A DNA stretch of 20,102 nucleotides from Phycisphaerales bacterium (GTDB lineage: Bacteria; Planctomycetota; Phycisphaerae; Tepidisphaerales; Tepidisphaeraceae): positions 1-20,102 of the forward strand of contig JAQGHP010000650.1 in the NCBI GenBank assembly GCA_028288775.1, read 5' to 3'. The translations under genes and the position numbers were made by a program. The notes beneath the pieces were generated by a model that had not been told where the DNA came from, did not search any database, and was given only the letters and a program-made list of their open reading frames with translations. Of this stretch, positions 8,313-16,361 are shown piece by piece (positions within the stretch are counted from its first letter, which is position 1; each line of letters begins with the position of its first letter).

Positions 8313-9380
8313 TTACTTTGCCTGGGCCACGGGCTTACCGCCCCAGGTGAGCGTATCCAGGGCTGCTTCGACCTTCTTCTGCACGCCCGGGCTGAGGGGG
8401 GCGTAATCGAGGTCGGGGGCGAGCTTTTCGCCTTCCGTCGTCGCCCAGCGCAGGAACTCGGCGAGGCCCTTCGCCTTATTCTCGTCCTTCAGGTATCCCA
8501 GGTCCTTGTAGACAATGATGTAGGTGAACGAGGCGATCGGGTAAGCCTTATCGCCCGGCTGGTTCCAGATGTTGGACGCGAGAACGGTGCCCTTCATGTG
8601 GTCAACCGCACCTTCGCCTGCCAGCGAGACCGACTCCGCGGTCGCCGTCACGAATTTGCCGTCCTTGTTCTTCATGTCGGCAAACGGAATCTTGCTCTGC
8701 TTGGCATACGCCAGTTCAATGTAACCGACTGAGGCCGGGGTGGCCTGAATGATCTGCGCCACGCCCGCGTTCTGCGGCCCGCCGGTGCCGTTGGGCCACT
8801 CGACCGACTTGCCAGTGCCGACTTTGTTCGCAAAGTCAGCGCTCTGGCCGGCCAGGTAGTTGGTGAAGATGTAGTTCGTGCCGCTGCCGTCGGTACGATG
8901 AACGGTGGCGATCGGAAGGGCCGGAAGGGCTGCGCCCGGGTTCAGGGCGGCGATCTTCGGATCGTTCCAGGTTTTGATGGTACCGAGGTAGATTTCAGCG
9001 AGAGTCGGGCCATCAAGCTTGAGCGGCCCCTGGAAGTTGGGCAGGTTGTAAGCGATGACGACTGCCCCGGCGACGGTCGGAATTTCGACGATGGCGTCGG
9101 GCCCGCCGACGGCTTGAATTTCCTTCTTGGACATGGGGGCGTCGGAGCCCGCGAAATCGAAGGTCTTCTGCGTGATGCCCTTCACGCCGGCGCCTGATCC
9201 GTTTGCCACGTAGTCGATCTGCACGCCCGGATGAGCCTTTTGGTATTCGGTGACCCAGCGCTGATAGATCGGCGCCGGGAACGTCGCCCCGCCGCCCTGA
9301 AGTCGGGCATCGGCACGGGCCGAAACGTTGAACGACACGAGCAGCCCTACGGCTGCGAAAACCGACGCGATCTTTTTCAT
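8313..9380 (-). CDS. pstS: Phosphate-binding periplasmic protein PstS
   Basis: 355-residue secreted substrate-binding protein that captures phosphate and delivers it to PstC-PstA. A Sec signal peptide is clear (MKKIASVFAAVGLLVSF, likely cleavage near ARADA, about residue 24); there is no lipobox cysteine. Ligand-binding segments of the family are present: GGGATFPAPIYQRW (29-42), GSGAG (61-65), FAGSDAP with S79 and D80, and RTDGSGTN (162-169). The C-terminal half has TYIIVYKDL and the usual WATTEGEKLAPDLDYAPLS. The ATG at 9380 has AGGAG 6-7 bases upstream. It is the first gene of the pst-pho series, with a Pho-box candidate upstream. Confidence 0.95.
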   Translation of the reverse strand: MKKIASVFAAVGLLVSFNVSARADARLQGGGATFPAPIYQRWVTEYQKAHPGVQIDYVANGSGAGVKGITQKTFDFAGSDAPMSKKEIQAVGGPDAIVEIPTVAGAVVIAYNLPNFQGPLKLDGPTLAEIYLGTIKTWNDPKIAALNPGAALPALPIATVHRTDGSGTNYIFTNYLAGQSADFANKVGTGKSVEWPNGTGGPQNAGVAQIIQATPASVGYIELAYAKQSKIPFADMKNKDGKFVTATAESVSLAGEGAVDHMKGTVLASNIWNQPGDKAYPIASFTYIIVYKDLGYLKDENKAKGLAEFLRWATTEGEKLAPDLDYAPLSPGVQKKVEAALDTLTWGGKPVAQAK

Positions 9381-9426
9381 GCGAGCTCCTGGTTGGTATG
9401 CCCGCAGTATTAACTCGCATTAGTTC

Positions 9427-9432
9427 ATGGTA
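9427..9432 (-). promoter_or_regulatory. Candidate -10 element for pstS
   Basis: The minus strand reads TACCAT (four of six matches to TATAAT), 11 bases downstream of the Pho-box-like repeat. That spacing suits activators that replace a -35 box. A second candidate, TAATAC, lies closer to the gene at about 9409-9414, so the assignment is tentative. Confidence 0.35.
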
Positions 9433-9443
9433 GGTCGGCTTTC

Positions 9444-9461
9444 CATTAAGATTTGATTAAG
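9444..9461 (-). promoter_or_regulatory. Pho-box-like direct repeat upstream of pstS
   Basis: The minus strand reads CTTAATCAAATCTTAATG: two 7-base direct repeats (CTTAATC and CTTAATG) separated by AAAT. This 7+4+7 layout with an A/T-rich spacer matches the known architecture of PhoB operators, where 7-base repeats are phased at 11 bases. The repeat sequence differs from the E. coli CTGTCAT form. It lies 64 bases upstream of the pstS ATG in a notably A/T-rich patch of an otherwise GC-rich window, and PhoB is encoded in the same locus. Confidence 0.6.
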
Positions 9462-9588
9462 ACATAAATCCAACAAATTACGAGTTCTTAACAATGATCA
9501 CAACTCATTTGTCTGAAGGTGATTGATTGAACCTGCCCCTGCCCTCTGGAACGGAGAATTGTTTAGGCCGCTGGCCTTGCGAAGGTTT

Positions 9589-10719
9589 TCATTCCAAACC
9601 ATCTGAAGCATTATTGAGTTTTCGAAGCTCGTCCAACTTGCTGCGATCGGTTATCGCTTCGAGGGTGTAGCGGTACGATTTCCGCCCGCCCGCCTCGATC
9701 GTATCCAGCAGGCCCTGCTCGCGGTCCTTCCAGCGGCCATTGACCGTGCCGTTCATGGGCTCGAGGGCGGTGACGTACTCGTGGGGGCCGAAGTGCTGCC
9801 AGTTGCCGCAACGGGGAAACTCTTTTGTGCTGTAGTGGATGGTCATGCCCACTCCCAGCTCGCGGTTGACGATCGCCACCGTCGTGCGGCCGGACTGGTC
9901 GGTCGGCTTGGGGAACAGATATGCCACCGCCGAGTTCGATCCTCGATGCGACTGCTTTGGGGCCTCGATTTTCTTGTACGCGACGCCGGGCCTGAATCGT
10001 TCCTGGGAATCGGCCGCGTCCGTCGGCTCGACCCGCGGCGAGTCGTAGCACAGTTCCGCGCCCACATCGACCAGCGGATATCCGAAATTAATGTGCAACA
10101 GCCACGCGTGCGGCACCGCCTCGTTGCCGGGGTTGAAGAACTCATCGGTGAAGTGGATCGCGTTTGATCCGAGCGTGGATGAGATCGTCCGGCGGAGTTC
10201 GATGCACGGGTTGTAAAGCCCGCCGTAACGGATGATGCCGGTGATCGACATTTCCATCCGCCGCGCTCGGGGGTCGGGATTGATCACCGATTCAATCGTG
10301 GCGGCAGTGTTGGAATGCGGCCCGTGCAGCCCGAGTTCCTCCCCCGCATCATTGCCCGGCGGGCCGATAAACGTCGGCCCACAACTCGTGAGCAATCCCC
10401 CCGCAAACCCCTTCAGCCAATTCAGCCCGCGATCGAGCGCCCGCGTCGGCGGCGTCACGCCCTTGTGCGTGAGAAACGCGAGGCTGTGCCGATCGACAAA
10501 CGCCTGATCGATGTCGAGCCCCCGATCCACGAGCACGCGGTAGCGCAAACCCCCGCCCGTGTTCACGCACAGCGCCCGCACCCCCCGGCCGGCCCCGTCA
10601 TCAATCGTATATGCCTCGATTCCGCCGACTTGCGCGGGATTGATGAACTTGGCCGTGTCGAACATTTCTTTCGCGGAAGTTTCCGCCGCGTTGCGCGTTC
10701 CGCGTGCCGATTCACCCAT
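9589..10719 (-). CDS. DUF4432 family protein (aldose 1-epimerase-like fold)
   Basis: 376-residue soluble protein without signal peptide or membrane segment. It resembles DUF4432, a galactose-mutarotase-like beta-sandwich family. Recognisable parts are the N-terminal RVLVDRGLDI (R and D typical), GLHGPHSNTAAT with conserved histidines, HFTDEFFNPGNEAVPHAWLLHINFGYP, and the C-terminal HEYVTALEPMNG. Family members are presumed to bind or isomerise sugars, but the substrate cannot be told from sequence. The start is ATG at 10719 because GGAGG lies 7-9 bases upstream; the frame stays open to 10890, where the translation is arginine- and proline-rich and overlaps the pdxH promoter region. It is divergent from pdxH and ends about 210 bases upstream of pstS, with no visible functional link to phosphate uptake. 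Confidence 0.82.
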   Translation of the reverse strand: MGESARGTRNAAETSAKEMFDTAKFINPAQVGGIEAYTIDDGAGRGVRALCVNTGGGLRYRVLVDRGLDIDQAFVDRHSLAFLTHKGVTPPTRALDRGLNWLKGFAGGLLTSCGPTFIGPPGNDAGEELGLHGPHSNTAATIESVINPDPRARRMEMSITGIIRYGGLYNPCIELRRTISSTLGSNAIHFTDEFFNPGNEAVPHAWLLHINFGYPLVDVGAELCYDSPRVEPTDAADSQERFRPGVAYKKIEAPKQSHRGSNSAVAYLFPKPTDQSGRTTVAIVNRELGVGMTIHYSTKEFPRCGNWQHFGPHEYVTALEPMNGTVNGRWKDREQGLLDTIEAGGRKSYRYTLEAITDRSKLDELRKLNNASDGLE

Positions 10720-10907
10720 CGCTCTTCCTCCAAAATCCCCTTCGCGCCGTTTTACCCTTGGACGCCCGAACAAGCCATTCACCCATGGGCTTTCACGCCC
10801 GCGCCACGAATGGCACGCCTCCCGCGAGCCCGGCGGATGATTCCCCGCGCGTGCGACCGTCCGCGCGCGGATATACACTTGCATCATCAAGACGGAGCCT
10901 CACGGAA

Positions 10908-11576
10908 ATGACAGCAGACAACCCCCTATTCCCCGCCCCCGATTTTGCCCGGCTGCGGACCGAATATCAGCAGCGATCACTTTCCGAGTCGGACGTCGAT
11001 CCCGACCCGATCCGGCAGTTTGCCGTTTGGTTCAATGAAGCGGTTGCCGCGAAGGCCAATGAGCCTAACGCATTCATGCTGGCTACGAGCACGCCCGACG
11101 GAATACCGTCAGCCCGCGTGGTTTTGCTCAAGGGGATGAATGATGCGGGGTTTGTTTTCTTCACCAACTACCTCAGTCGCAAGGGCGAGGAGCTTGCCGC
11201 CAACCCGCACGCGGCGATGGCGTTCTGGTGGCCCGAACTCGAGCGGCAGGTGCGCGTGGAAGGCGAAGTGACCCGAACGTCGGAGTCGGAATCCGACGCC
11301 TATTTCGTCAGCCGCCCCCCCGAAGCCCGCATAGGCTCCGCGGCCTCGCCACAAAGCCAGCCGGTTGCATCACGGGAAGAATTGGAACGACTGGAACGCG
11401 CCTTGTGGAACGCCTATCCCCAAGGCGAAGTCCCCCGCCCGGCGCATTGGGGAGGATACCGCCTCAGCCCCCGCCGGCTCGAACTCTGGCAAGGCCGCCC
11501 CGGCCGATTGCATGACCGGATTGAGTACGTGCGAGATAAGCAATCGACGTGGGTGCGCCGGCGATTAGCGCCATAG
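10908..11576 (+). CDS. pdxH: Pyridoxamine/pyridoxine 5'-phosphate oxidase
   Basis: 222-residue FMN enzyme that oxidises pyridoxine or pyridoxamine 5'-phosphate to pyridoxal 5'-phosphate, the active form of vitamin B6. Typical motifs: MLATSTPDGIPSARVVLLKG (57-76), GFVFFTNYLSRKGEELAANPHAAMAFWWPELERQVRVEG (81-119, FMN and substrate contacts), the S-rich YFVSRPPEARIGSAASPQSQ (132-151), and the C-terminal RLELWQGRPGRLHDRIEY (190-207), which carries the conserved R and H. Length matches the family. The start ATG at 10908 precedes the conserved N-terminal DPDPIRQF region by about 30 residues; GGAG lies somewhat far upstream (10893-10896). A longer open frame from 10704 runs back over the divergent gene and is rejected. 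A weak -10 candidate TATACA lies at 10872-10877. Confidence 0.95.
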   Translation: MTADNPLFPAPDFARLRTEYQQRSLSESDVDPDPIRQFAVWFNEAVAAKANEPNAFMLATSTPDGIPSARVVLLKGMNDAGFVFFTNYLSRKGEELAANPHAAMAFWWPELERQVRVEGEVTRTSESESDAYFVSRPPEARIGSAASPQSQPVASREELERLERALWNAYPQGEVPRPAHWGGYRLSPRRLELWQGRPGRLHDRIEYVRDKQSTWVRRRLAP

Positions 11577-11586
11577 TTGCAAGACA

Positions 11587-11661
11587 TGAAACGTGAAGAC
11601 GTGAAACGTGAGAAGACGCGGCTATGCGATGTCTTCTCACGTTTCACGTCTTCACGTTTCA
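11587..11661. repeat. Perfect 31-base inverted repeat of GAAACGTGAAGAC units
   Basis: Arms 11587-11617 and 11631-11661 are exact reverse complements and enclose a 13-base loop. Each contains two GTGAAACGTGA/GAAGAC-type units, and further copies (TCACGTTTCACGTTTCA) continue to about 11681. It fills nearly the whole gap between the ends of convergent pdxH and the heme-protein gene. A bidirectional terminator is the obvious role, although there is no clear T run. Confidence 0.9.
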
Positions 11662-11686
11662 GAATCACGTTTCACGTTTCAGCATC

Positions 11687-14266
11687 CTATTTCGCAAAAT
11701 CCGGGTGGTCCTTGCGGCCGCCGGATTCGATGTAGGCCAGCATGTCCAGCAACTCGTCCTTGTTGAGCGCGTTCACCAGCCCCTCGGGCATCGGGGAAAT
11801 CTTAGAAAGCTGCCGGACTTTAATGTCCGCTTTTTTCACCGTCACTTTTTCCGGCGTCAGCGGGTTGGGCTGGATGACGAGCGTGTCGGCGGTTTCCTGG
11901 ATGAGGCGCCCGATCACCGTGTCGTCATTCTTCAGCCGCACGGCGGTGTTCATGTACTGCTCGGACACCACCTTCGACGGATCGACGATCGATTCCATGA
12001 TGTCGTGCCGCGAGAAGCGGCTGGCAACCGCCGTCAGGTCGGGGCCGACCGCGCCGCCTTCGTTGCCGAAGCGGTGGCAGGCCAGGCACTGCGTGCTTTC
12101 GAAGACTTCCTTGCCGCGATTGAAGTTGCGGCCGTGCCCGGTCGCGGCGAGGTCGGACTCCACGTCCGCCATTTTCCATTCCTTCACGAGGGTCGTGCGG
12201 GGCTTGGCGATCTTTCTCGGCTTGGAACCGGGCGGAACGTATGCCGCGATCACCGAGGCGAGCGCGGTCTTCTCATCGGGCGAGAGCGCGTTCACGGCAT
12301 CGGCGTGGAGGTTCTTGACGAAGTTGTTGTAGCTCGCGCCGTCGTTGTAACGGATGCCGGCGTCTGCGAACCATTTCGTCACGTAATCGGGGTGTTGCGC
12401 CTTGCTGTGGTCTGCCGCCCACCAGCCGAGATACTGCTCGCGCAGCTCGGGGGTCCACCCCGTCTTGATCGTCCTCAAAGCGAGGACGTAATTGAGTTGC
12501 TCTTCCTGGGTCGGGGCGGCTTGCAGCAGCTTCACCGTCTTGGCTACCGCGTCCGGCGCTTCGGCCGACAACAGCACCTGCGCCAATTCGCGATTGAGCG
12601 GGACGCTCGCCGCGGGGTAAAGCGGATCAAGCTCGGCGATGACCGGCTTGGCCAGCTCCGCCGGCAGTTTGCCCTGGCGGCTGATGCTCACTTCCAGCAC
12701 GCGCAGCTTGTCCAGCCGCTGCGCCTCAGTTAGCGACGATGCCGGAAACTTTTCAATGGCTTTAATGAGATCACCCTGCACGCCGGCTCCGCCCATGCGG
12801 GCGAGGGCGAGAAGCGCCGTCAGCGCCGCCTGCGGCTTGGTCTCGGCCAGGGCTTTCGCCTTCCACTGCTCGACCGGCTGCGCCTCGATCGCGATGCGGG
12901 CGGCGTAGCGGAGGTAGCGGTCTTCGCTGCCAAGCTGCGGCCACGCGAAGTCCACCGCCGCGGCGTCCTGGCGGCCGTGGAAGGCTTCCAGCTTGTGCCG
13001 CAGGTCGCGCGCCTCTGCGCCCTGCGCATCATGCAAGTCGGCGGGCGCGGTGGATTCTTCGCCCGTGTAGCTGACGCGGTAGAGCCACGCCTGCGTGCCA
13101 CGGCCGCCAACCGTGAAGTAGAGCGCGCCGTCGTTGCCGATGACGGCGTCCGTCAGATTCAGCGGCGTCTTGCCGCCGTTGCCCTGGAGCGATTTGGGGG
13201 CGATAAAGTTTTCCCACGTGGCCTCGTAGCTCGCGCCCTGCGGCGTGGTGTGGACCGCGATCAGCCGGCCGTAGGTCCAGTCGAGAACGTAAAGCGCTTT
13301 CTGATACTTGGCCGGAAATTTCGCGCCGGCGCCGAACATCACGCCCGTCGGGCAGCCGATGCCGATGTCGACGACGGAGGGCAGGCTGTCGGCATAATAC
13401 TTCGGCCACTTGCCGGTTCCTTCGCGGAAGCCGCCATCCCCGCCGCTCGTGGCGTGAAAGATCCGGATCGGACGGTACCAGGGCGTTCCCCAGTCCCATT
13501 CCATGTCGCTGTCGAAGCCGAGCAATTCGCCATCGGCGTTGAACGCGATGTCATAGGTATTGCGCTGGCCGGAGGCGAACAGCTCAGCGTTCTTCCCGTC
13601 CGCGTCCATCCGCGTGATGAATCCGCCCGGCGGCTTCTTGCCCGCGCCAAACCCGTTCCCGTCCTCCGCCCGCGGCAGCGCCAAATCATCCGCATAATTC
13701 TTATGCGGGCTGGTCGCCTGCAGGTCGGCGGGAAGCTCGGTGAAGTTGCCGCTGACGATGTAGAGCTTTTTATCAGGGCCGAGCACGACGCCGTGCGAGC
13801 CGTGCTCGCCCGCCCCGCCGTGCCATTCGCGGAGGAACTCAACGCTGTCGTAGCTGCTGTCCCCTTTGGGGTCGCGCAGGCGGAAGAGGCCGAAGCGCTT
13901 GCCGTCGGAGCCGTTGAGATACAGGCTGTCGAAGGCGTAGAGCACGCCCATCACTTCGGTGACGGGGAGCTTGAGCTGTTCGTCCTTGACGACCTTGCCA
14001 TTGTCCAATGTCAGCCGCGTGACCGGCTGCCCGCGCTGCGCGCCAAGCAGGAGGCGGCCTTTGTCGTCCTTGCCGAGGGAGATCCACGACCCGTGGTTCT
14101 TGTCGGCTTTGAGGACGGCTTCGATTTTGAATCCGGGAAGGGTCTGCAACTGCGGCGCCGGGTCCTCGGCGCCCAATGCCGGCCGGGCCGACGCGAAGGC
14201 CGCGGCCAGGGAAATCAGGCACCCGAATCGCTTGGCGGAATTCCCGCGGAGTATGTTCATTCGCAT
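11687..14266 (-). CDS. Secreted beta-propeller protein with C-terminal c-type heme domain (Pirellula/Verrucomicrobium type)
   Basis: About 859 residues with a probable signal peptide (SAKRFGCLISLAAAFASARPALGAED). The N-terminal half (about 40-420) is a propeller like the 'putative membrane-bound dehydrogenase' family of planctomycetes and Verrucomicrobia, with segments such as EWHGGAGEHGSHGVVLGPDKKLYIVSGN, NTYDIAFNADGELLGFDSDMEWDWGTPWYRP and LYVLDWTYGRLIAVH. A helical, HEAT-like middle follows (about 450-700). The C-terminal domain carries one heme attachment motif CLACH (C727, C730, H731), then GNEGGAVGPDLTAVASRFSRHDIMESIVDPSK as in the Pirellula/Verrucomicrobium-type heme-binding domain. 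A role in periplasmic oxidation of sugars or alcohols is often assumed; no substrate is visible. Start: ATG at 14266 or 14260, neither with a strong ribosome site; the frame upstream to 14377 lacks signal character. Confidence 0.85.
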   Translation of the reverse strand: MRMNILRGNSAKRFGCLISLAAAFASARPALGAEDPAPQLQTLPGFKIEAVLKADKNHGSWISLGKDDKGRLLLGAQRGQPVTRLTLDNGKVVKDEQLKLPVTEVMGVLYAFDSLYLNGSDGKRFGLFRLRDPKGDSSYDSVEFLREWHGGAGEHGSHGVVLGPDKKLYIVSGNFTELPADLQATSPHKNYADDLALPRAEDGNGFGAGKKPPGGFITRMDADGKNAELFASGQRNTYDIAFNADGELLGFDSDMEWDWGTPWYRPIRIFHATSGGDGGFREGTGKWPKYYADSLPSVVDIGIGCPTGVMFGAGAKFPAKYQKALYVLDWTYGRLIAVHTTPQGASYEATWENFIAPKSLQGNGGKTPLNLTDAVIGNDGALYFTVGGRGTQAWLYRVSYTGEESTAPADLHDAQGAEARDLRHKLEAFHGRQDAAAVDFAWPQLGSEDRYLRYAARIAIEAQPVEQWKAKALAETKPQAALTALLALARMGGAGVQGDLIKAIEKFPASSLTEAQRLDKLRVLEVSISRQGKLPAELAKPVIAELDPLYPAASVPLNRELAQVLLSAEAPDAVAKTVKLLQAAPTQEEQLNYVLALRTIKTGWTPELREQYLGWWAADHSKAQHPDYVTKWFADAGIRYNDGASYNNFVKNLHADAVNALSPDEKTALASVIAAYVPPGSKPRKIAKPRTTLVKEWKMADVESDLAATGHGRNFNRGKEVFESTQCLACHRFGNEGGAVGPDLTAVASRFSRHDIMESIVDPSKVVSEQYMNTAVRLKNDDTVIGRLIQETADTLVIQPNPLTPEKVTVKKADIKVRQLSKISPMPEGLVNALNKDELLDMLAYIESGGRKDHPDFAK

Positions 14267-14453
14267 AAGAAGTATTGGAGCAGAATTTCGGGAATGAGGA
14301 AAGTCAGCGGCCTCGTCCGGCCGGGCAAAACGCCCCGCCGTTGCCCGTTCCGCACGAGCGACCGCCTCGCACTGCAATACCGGAAACGTCGATGGGCGTT
14401 GCCGTCACTGGCTCGTGCGGACGATCGTCAGGTCACCTTGCGCCGGGATGGCG

Positions 14454-14975
14454 TCAAATAATGCCAAGTACCCAATTCCCGATCAGGAGGATGATGAGCC
14501 CGCGAGAGATGTTCCGGGCGATCGGGGCCGGCAGGATGTATCCGGTGCGCAACGCGATGATCCGGTACGGGATTTGGAGAACAGTCGCCAGCGCCAGCAC
14601 CCAGCCGACCCGGTGGACGTGCAAGGCCGCGTTCCAATGCCCGTGTGCAAGGAACACAAAGCTCCGCGTGAGCCCGCAGCCGGGACAATCCATCCCGAAC
14701 AGGGCCCGCGAACCGCAGGTTTGGGGCAGCGGATGTTGGGGCAGGAACCAGAAGGCCACGCGATCGCCCTGTACCACGCGGAGGGAAAAGGCGAGCGCGA
14801 TGGTGATACCGGCGATGATCAGCATGTCCCAATGCCGCCGACGAAGTTGTGCCGCCGTCAAACCCTTTCGGGCGGCACGGGCGGTTGCGCCGCCATCGTC
14901 CCGCGGGGCGTCCTGTCCGGGGGGACGCCCAACGGATTCGCAAGGCGAGATCGTCGGCGGAACGGCGCAACTCAT
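14454..14975 (-). CDS. DUF2752 family membrane protein
   Basis: 173-residue membrane protein. After a polar N-terminal 50 residues comes a first hydrophobic helix (DMLIIAGITIALAFSL), then the DUF2752 signature CPGCGLTRSFVFLAHGHWNAALHVHRVGW, and two further helices (about 123-138 and 155-172). The paired cysteines suggest metal or thiol chemistry, but no function is established for the family. The start at 14975 is set by a 4-base ATGA overlap with the stop of the upstream small gene, which implies translational coupling. The frame extends to 15134 but would then overlap that gene extensively. Confidence 0.78.
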   Translation of the reverse strand: MSCAVPPTISPCESVGRPPGQDAPRDDGGATARAARKGLTAAQLRRRHWDMLIIAGITIALAFSLRVVQGDRVAFWFLPQHPLPQTCGSRALFGMDCPGCGLTRSFVFLAHGHWNAALHVHRVGWVLALATVLQIPYRIIALRTGYILPAPIARNISRGLIILLIGNWVLGII

Positions 14976-15220
14976 CGGTGGGCCATCGATGCGATCAGAA
15001 TTCGGACTACTGTCCAGATGACGATGAACAGAAGCGAATACCCGATCATCTTTCCGCCATTGGGTTTTCCCTGAATCAGGCGGATGATCCCAATGATGCA
15101 GGCGATGCCCGAACAGAGGACGATCAGCACCCAATCGATGCCCGTCAAATCTTCATTCTCTGGGGGGCGTTGGGGTGGCTGCGGCGTGTAGTAACCGAGA
15201 GGTGGCGGGTTCTCCGTCAT
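14972..15220 (-). CDS. Small proline-rich two-helix membrane protein
   Basis: 82 residues: a proline-rich soluble N-terminus (MTENPPPLGYYTPQPPQRPP), then two hydrophobic segments (WVLIVLCSGIACIIGIIRLI and YSLLFIVIWTVVRILIAS) joined by the short basic loop QGKPNGGKM. The layout recalls TM2-type and similar small membrane proteins; no function is recognised. ATG at 15220 is preferred because AGGAT lies upstream; a TTG six bases earlier is possible. Its stop overlaps the start of the DUF2752 gene by ATGA, so the two are probably made together and may interact. A TTGACA promoter candidate lies about 105 bases upstream. Confidence 0.75.
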   Translation of the reverse strand: MTENPPPLGYYTPQPPQRPPENEDLTGIDWVLIVLCSGIACIIGIIRLIQGKPNGGKMIGYSLLFIVIWTVVRILIASMAHR

Positions 15221-15302
15221 GGGCAATCATCCTTTTCATCAATGGCTTCAGCCGCCCCGAAAGCTCGGCTTATCGGCATTTCTCTAACGGACTTCCGAGA
15301 GT

Positions 15303-15332
15303 CATATCTCACATCGCGGCAGATTTTGTCAA
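15303..15332 (-). promoter_or_regulatory. Candidate sigma-70-type promoter for the small-membrane-protein/DUF2752 pair
   Basis: The minus strand has a perfect -35 hexamer TTGACA (15327-15332), an 18-base spacer and GATATG (15303-15308) as a weak -10. It lies in the 149-base gap upstream of the pair, about 85-105 bases before the ATG. Nothing else in that gap is recognisable. Confidence 0.4.
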
Positions 15333-15369
15333 CTTCTCTCGCCGCCTATGACAGTCCACTTCCCCCGAC

Positions 15370-16335
15370 TTAGCGCAGCACTTTTCCCTCGATCCCCAAC
15401 ACCTGCGCCGCGGCGAGGCTGTTGCCAAAATGCTTGAAGTCCTTGAATGTCCAAACGACTTTCTTGTCGCGGGTGACTTCGATGAGCTGCGGATTTTCCG
15501 GCCCGGCGTGGCAGTTGCCGAAGATGATGTTGCCGTTGGGCAGCACTTCCAGCGTCGTCACCCATGCGAGGGTGATGCCCGGGAGTTCATCGTGCTCGAT
15601 GCTCCAGACGGTCTTGCCTTCGGGGGTAATCTCGAAGACGCGGTTGCCGTTGCCCGCGGCAATCAGCGTGTTGCCGCTGGGGAGGCGCAGGGCGTCGAAG
15701 ACGTGGTCGCCGTGGCCTTCGGGGCCGTGGCCGGGGGATGCGGGCCGGCCGGCGAGGTCTAGCTTGTAGCTCCAGACCACTTTCCCCGCGGCGTCATACT
15801 CGCGAACCGTACCGTCATTTTCATGGCTCACGAGATAGTGGCCATTGTCGAGTTTGCGGACAAGGCGCGTGTCGCTGTGGGAGCTGGGGTGCTCGACGGT
15901 CAGCGGGATTTCGTGAACGATCTTGTCGTCCTTGTCCACCTCGATGATGCGCGCGTTGCCCGATTCACTGACCATCGTCAGCCCATCGGGCAGGCGCTGG
16001 AAGGCGTGAATCTCGACGTTGCCGGTGTAGCCGTCCTTGCGATGGGATTCGTGCTTCCAGACGACCTTCTTTTCGGGGGTGATTTCTTCGATGGTTGTCG
16101 CGCCCGTGTGCAGCAGGAAGTTGCCATTAGCGAGGAGCGAGATGTCGTGGGAGGTGCCGCCGCAGGGGACTTCCCATTCGACTTCGCCCTTCGCGTTGAT
16201 GATCGCGATGTGGCCGTTGTCCTGCGCGAGGACGCGGTAGGCGGACTGGGGCGACGCGGGTTTGTCTTCCGCGCGTGCGAAGGAACCAAAGCCAAGTACT
16301 AGGGCGGAAGCGGCGGCGAGGCGAGCAATTTGCAT
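15370..16335 (-). CDS. Secreted beta-propeller (PQQ-like / arylsulfotransferase-like repeats)
   Basis: 321 residues with a clear signal peptide (MQIARLAAASALVLGFGSFARAED). The mature part is a run of propeller-blade repeats with the recurring pattern 'LxNGNxLxxxxxxxxVxExxxxGKVVW': VEWEVPCGG, SHDISLLANGNFLLHTG, IEEITPEKKVVWKHE, RLVRKLDNGHYLVSHENDGTVREYDAAGKVVWSY, DALRLPSGNTLIAAGNGNRVFEITPEGKTVWS and LPNGNIIFGNCHAGPENPQLIEVTRDKKVVW. This resembles PQQ-like quinoprotein or arylsulfotransferase-type propellers. No catalytic residues can be assigned, so a binding or scaffold role is equally possible. ATG at 16335 has GGGAG upstream; the frame continues to 16839 only by reading through the repeats. 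It lies downstream of the outer-membrane gene. Confidence 0.8.
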   Translation of the reverse strand: MQIARLAAASALVLGFGSFARAEDKPASPQSAYRVLAQDNGHIAIINAKGEVEWEVPCGGTSHDISLLANGNFLLHTGATTIEEITPEKKVVWKHESHRKDGYTGNVEIHAFQRLPDGLTMVSESGNARIIEVDKDDKIVHEIPLTVEHPSSHSDTRLVRKLDNGHYLVSHENDGTVREYDAAGKVVWSYKLDLAGRPASPGHGPEGHGDHVFDALRLPSGNTLIAAGNGNRVFEITPEGKTVWSIEHDELPGITLAWVTTLEVLPNGNIIFGNCHAGPENPQLIEVTRDKKVVWTFKDFKHFGNSLAAAQVLGIEGKVLR

Positions 16336-16361
16336 GGTGGTCTCCCGAAGATTTGTTGCGT

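Noticed and set aside
9566..9578. Small AGGCC/GGCCT hairpin after the DUF4432 gene as a terminator
   Set aside because: The stem is only 5 bases with a 3-base loop and no T run follows.
10872..10877. TATACA as a pdxH -10 element
   Set aside because: No matching -35 at proper distance; noted only as a weak candidate in the pdxH entry.
10720..10890. 57-residue N-terminal extension of the DUF4432 protein
   Set aside because: Low-complexity translation across a divergent promoter region; the ATG at 10719 has a strong GGAGG site.
12977..14461. 494-residue plus-strand open frame opposite the heme-protein gene
   Set aside because: It is antisense to a gene with clear family motifs, and its composition (alanine, arginine, valine and histidine patterns) is that of a GC-rich shadow frame; there is no ribosome site or recognisable domain.
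15342..15350. CTGTCAT on the minus strand, resembling an E. coli Pho-box half-site
   Set aside because: Only one half-site is present, with no second repeat at 11-base phase, and the adjacent genes have no phosphate link.
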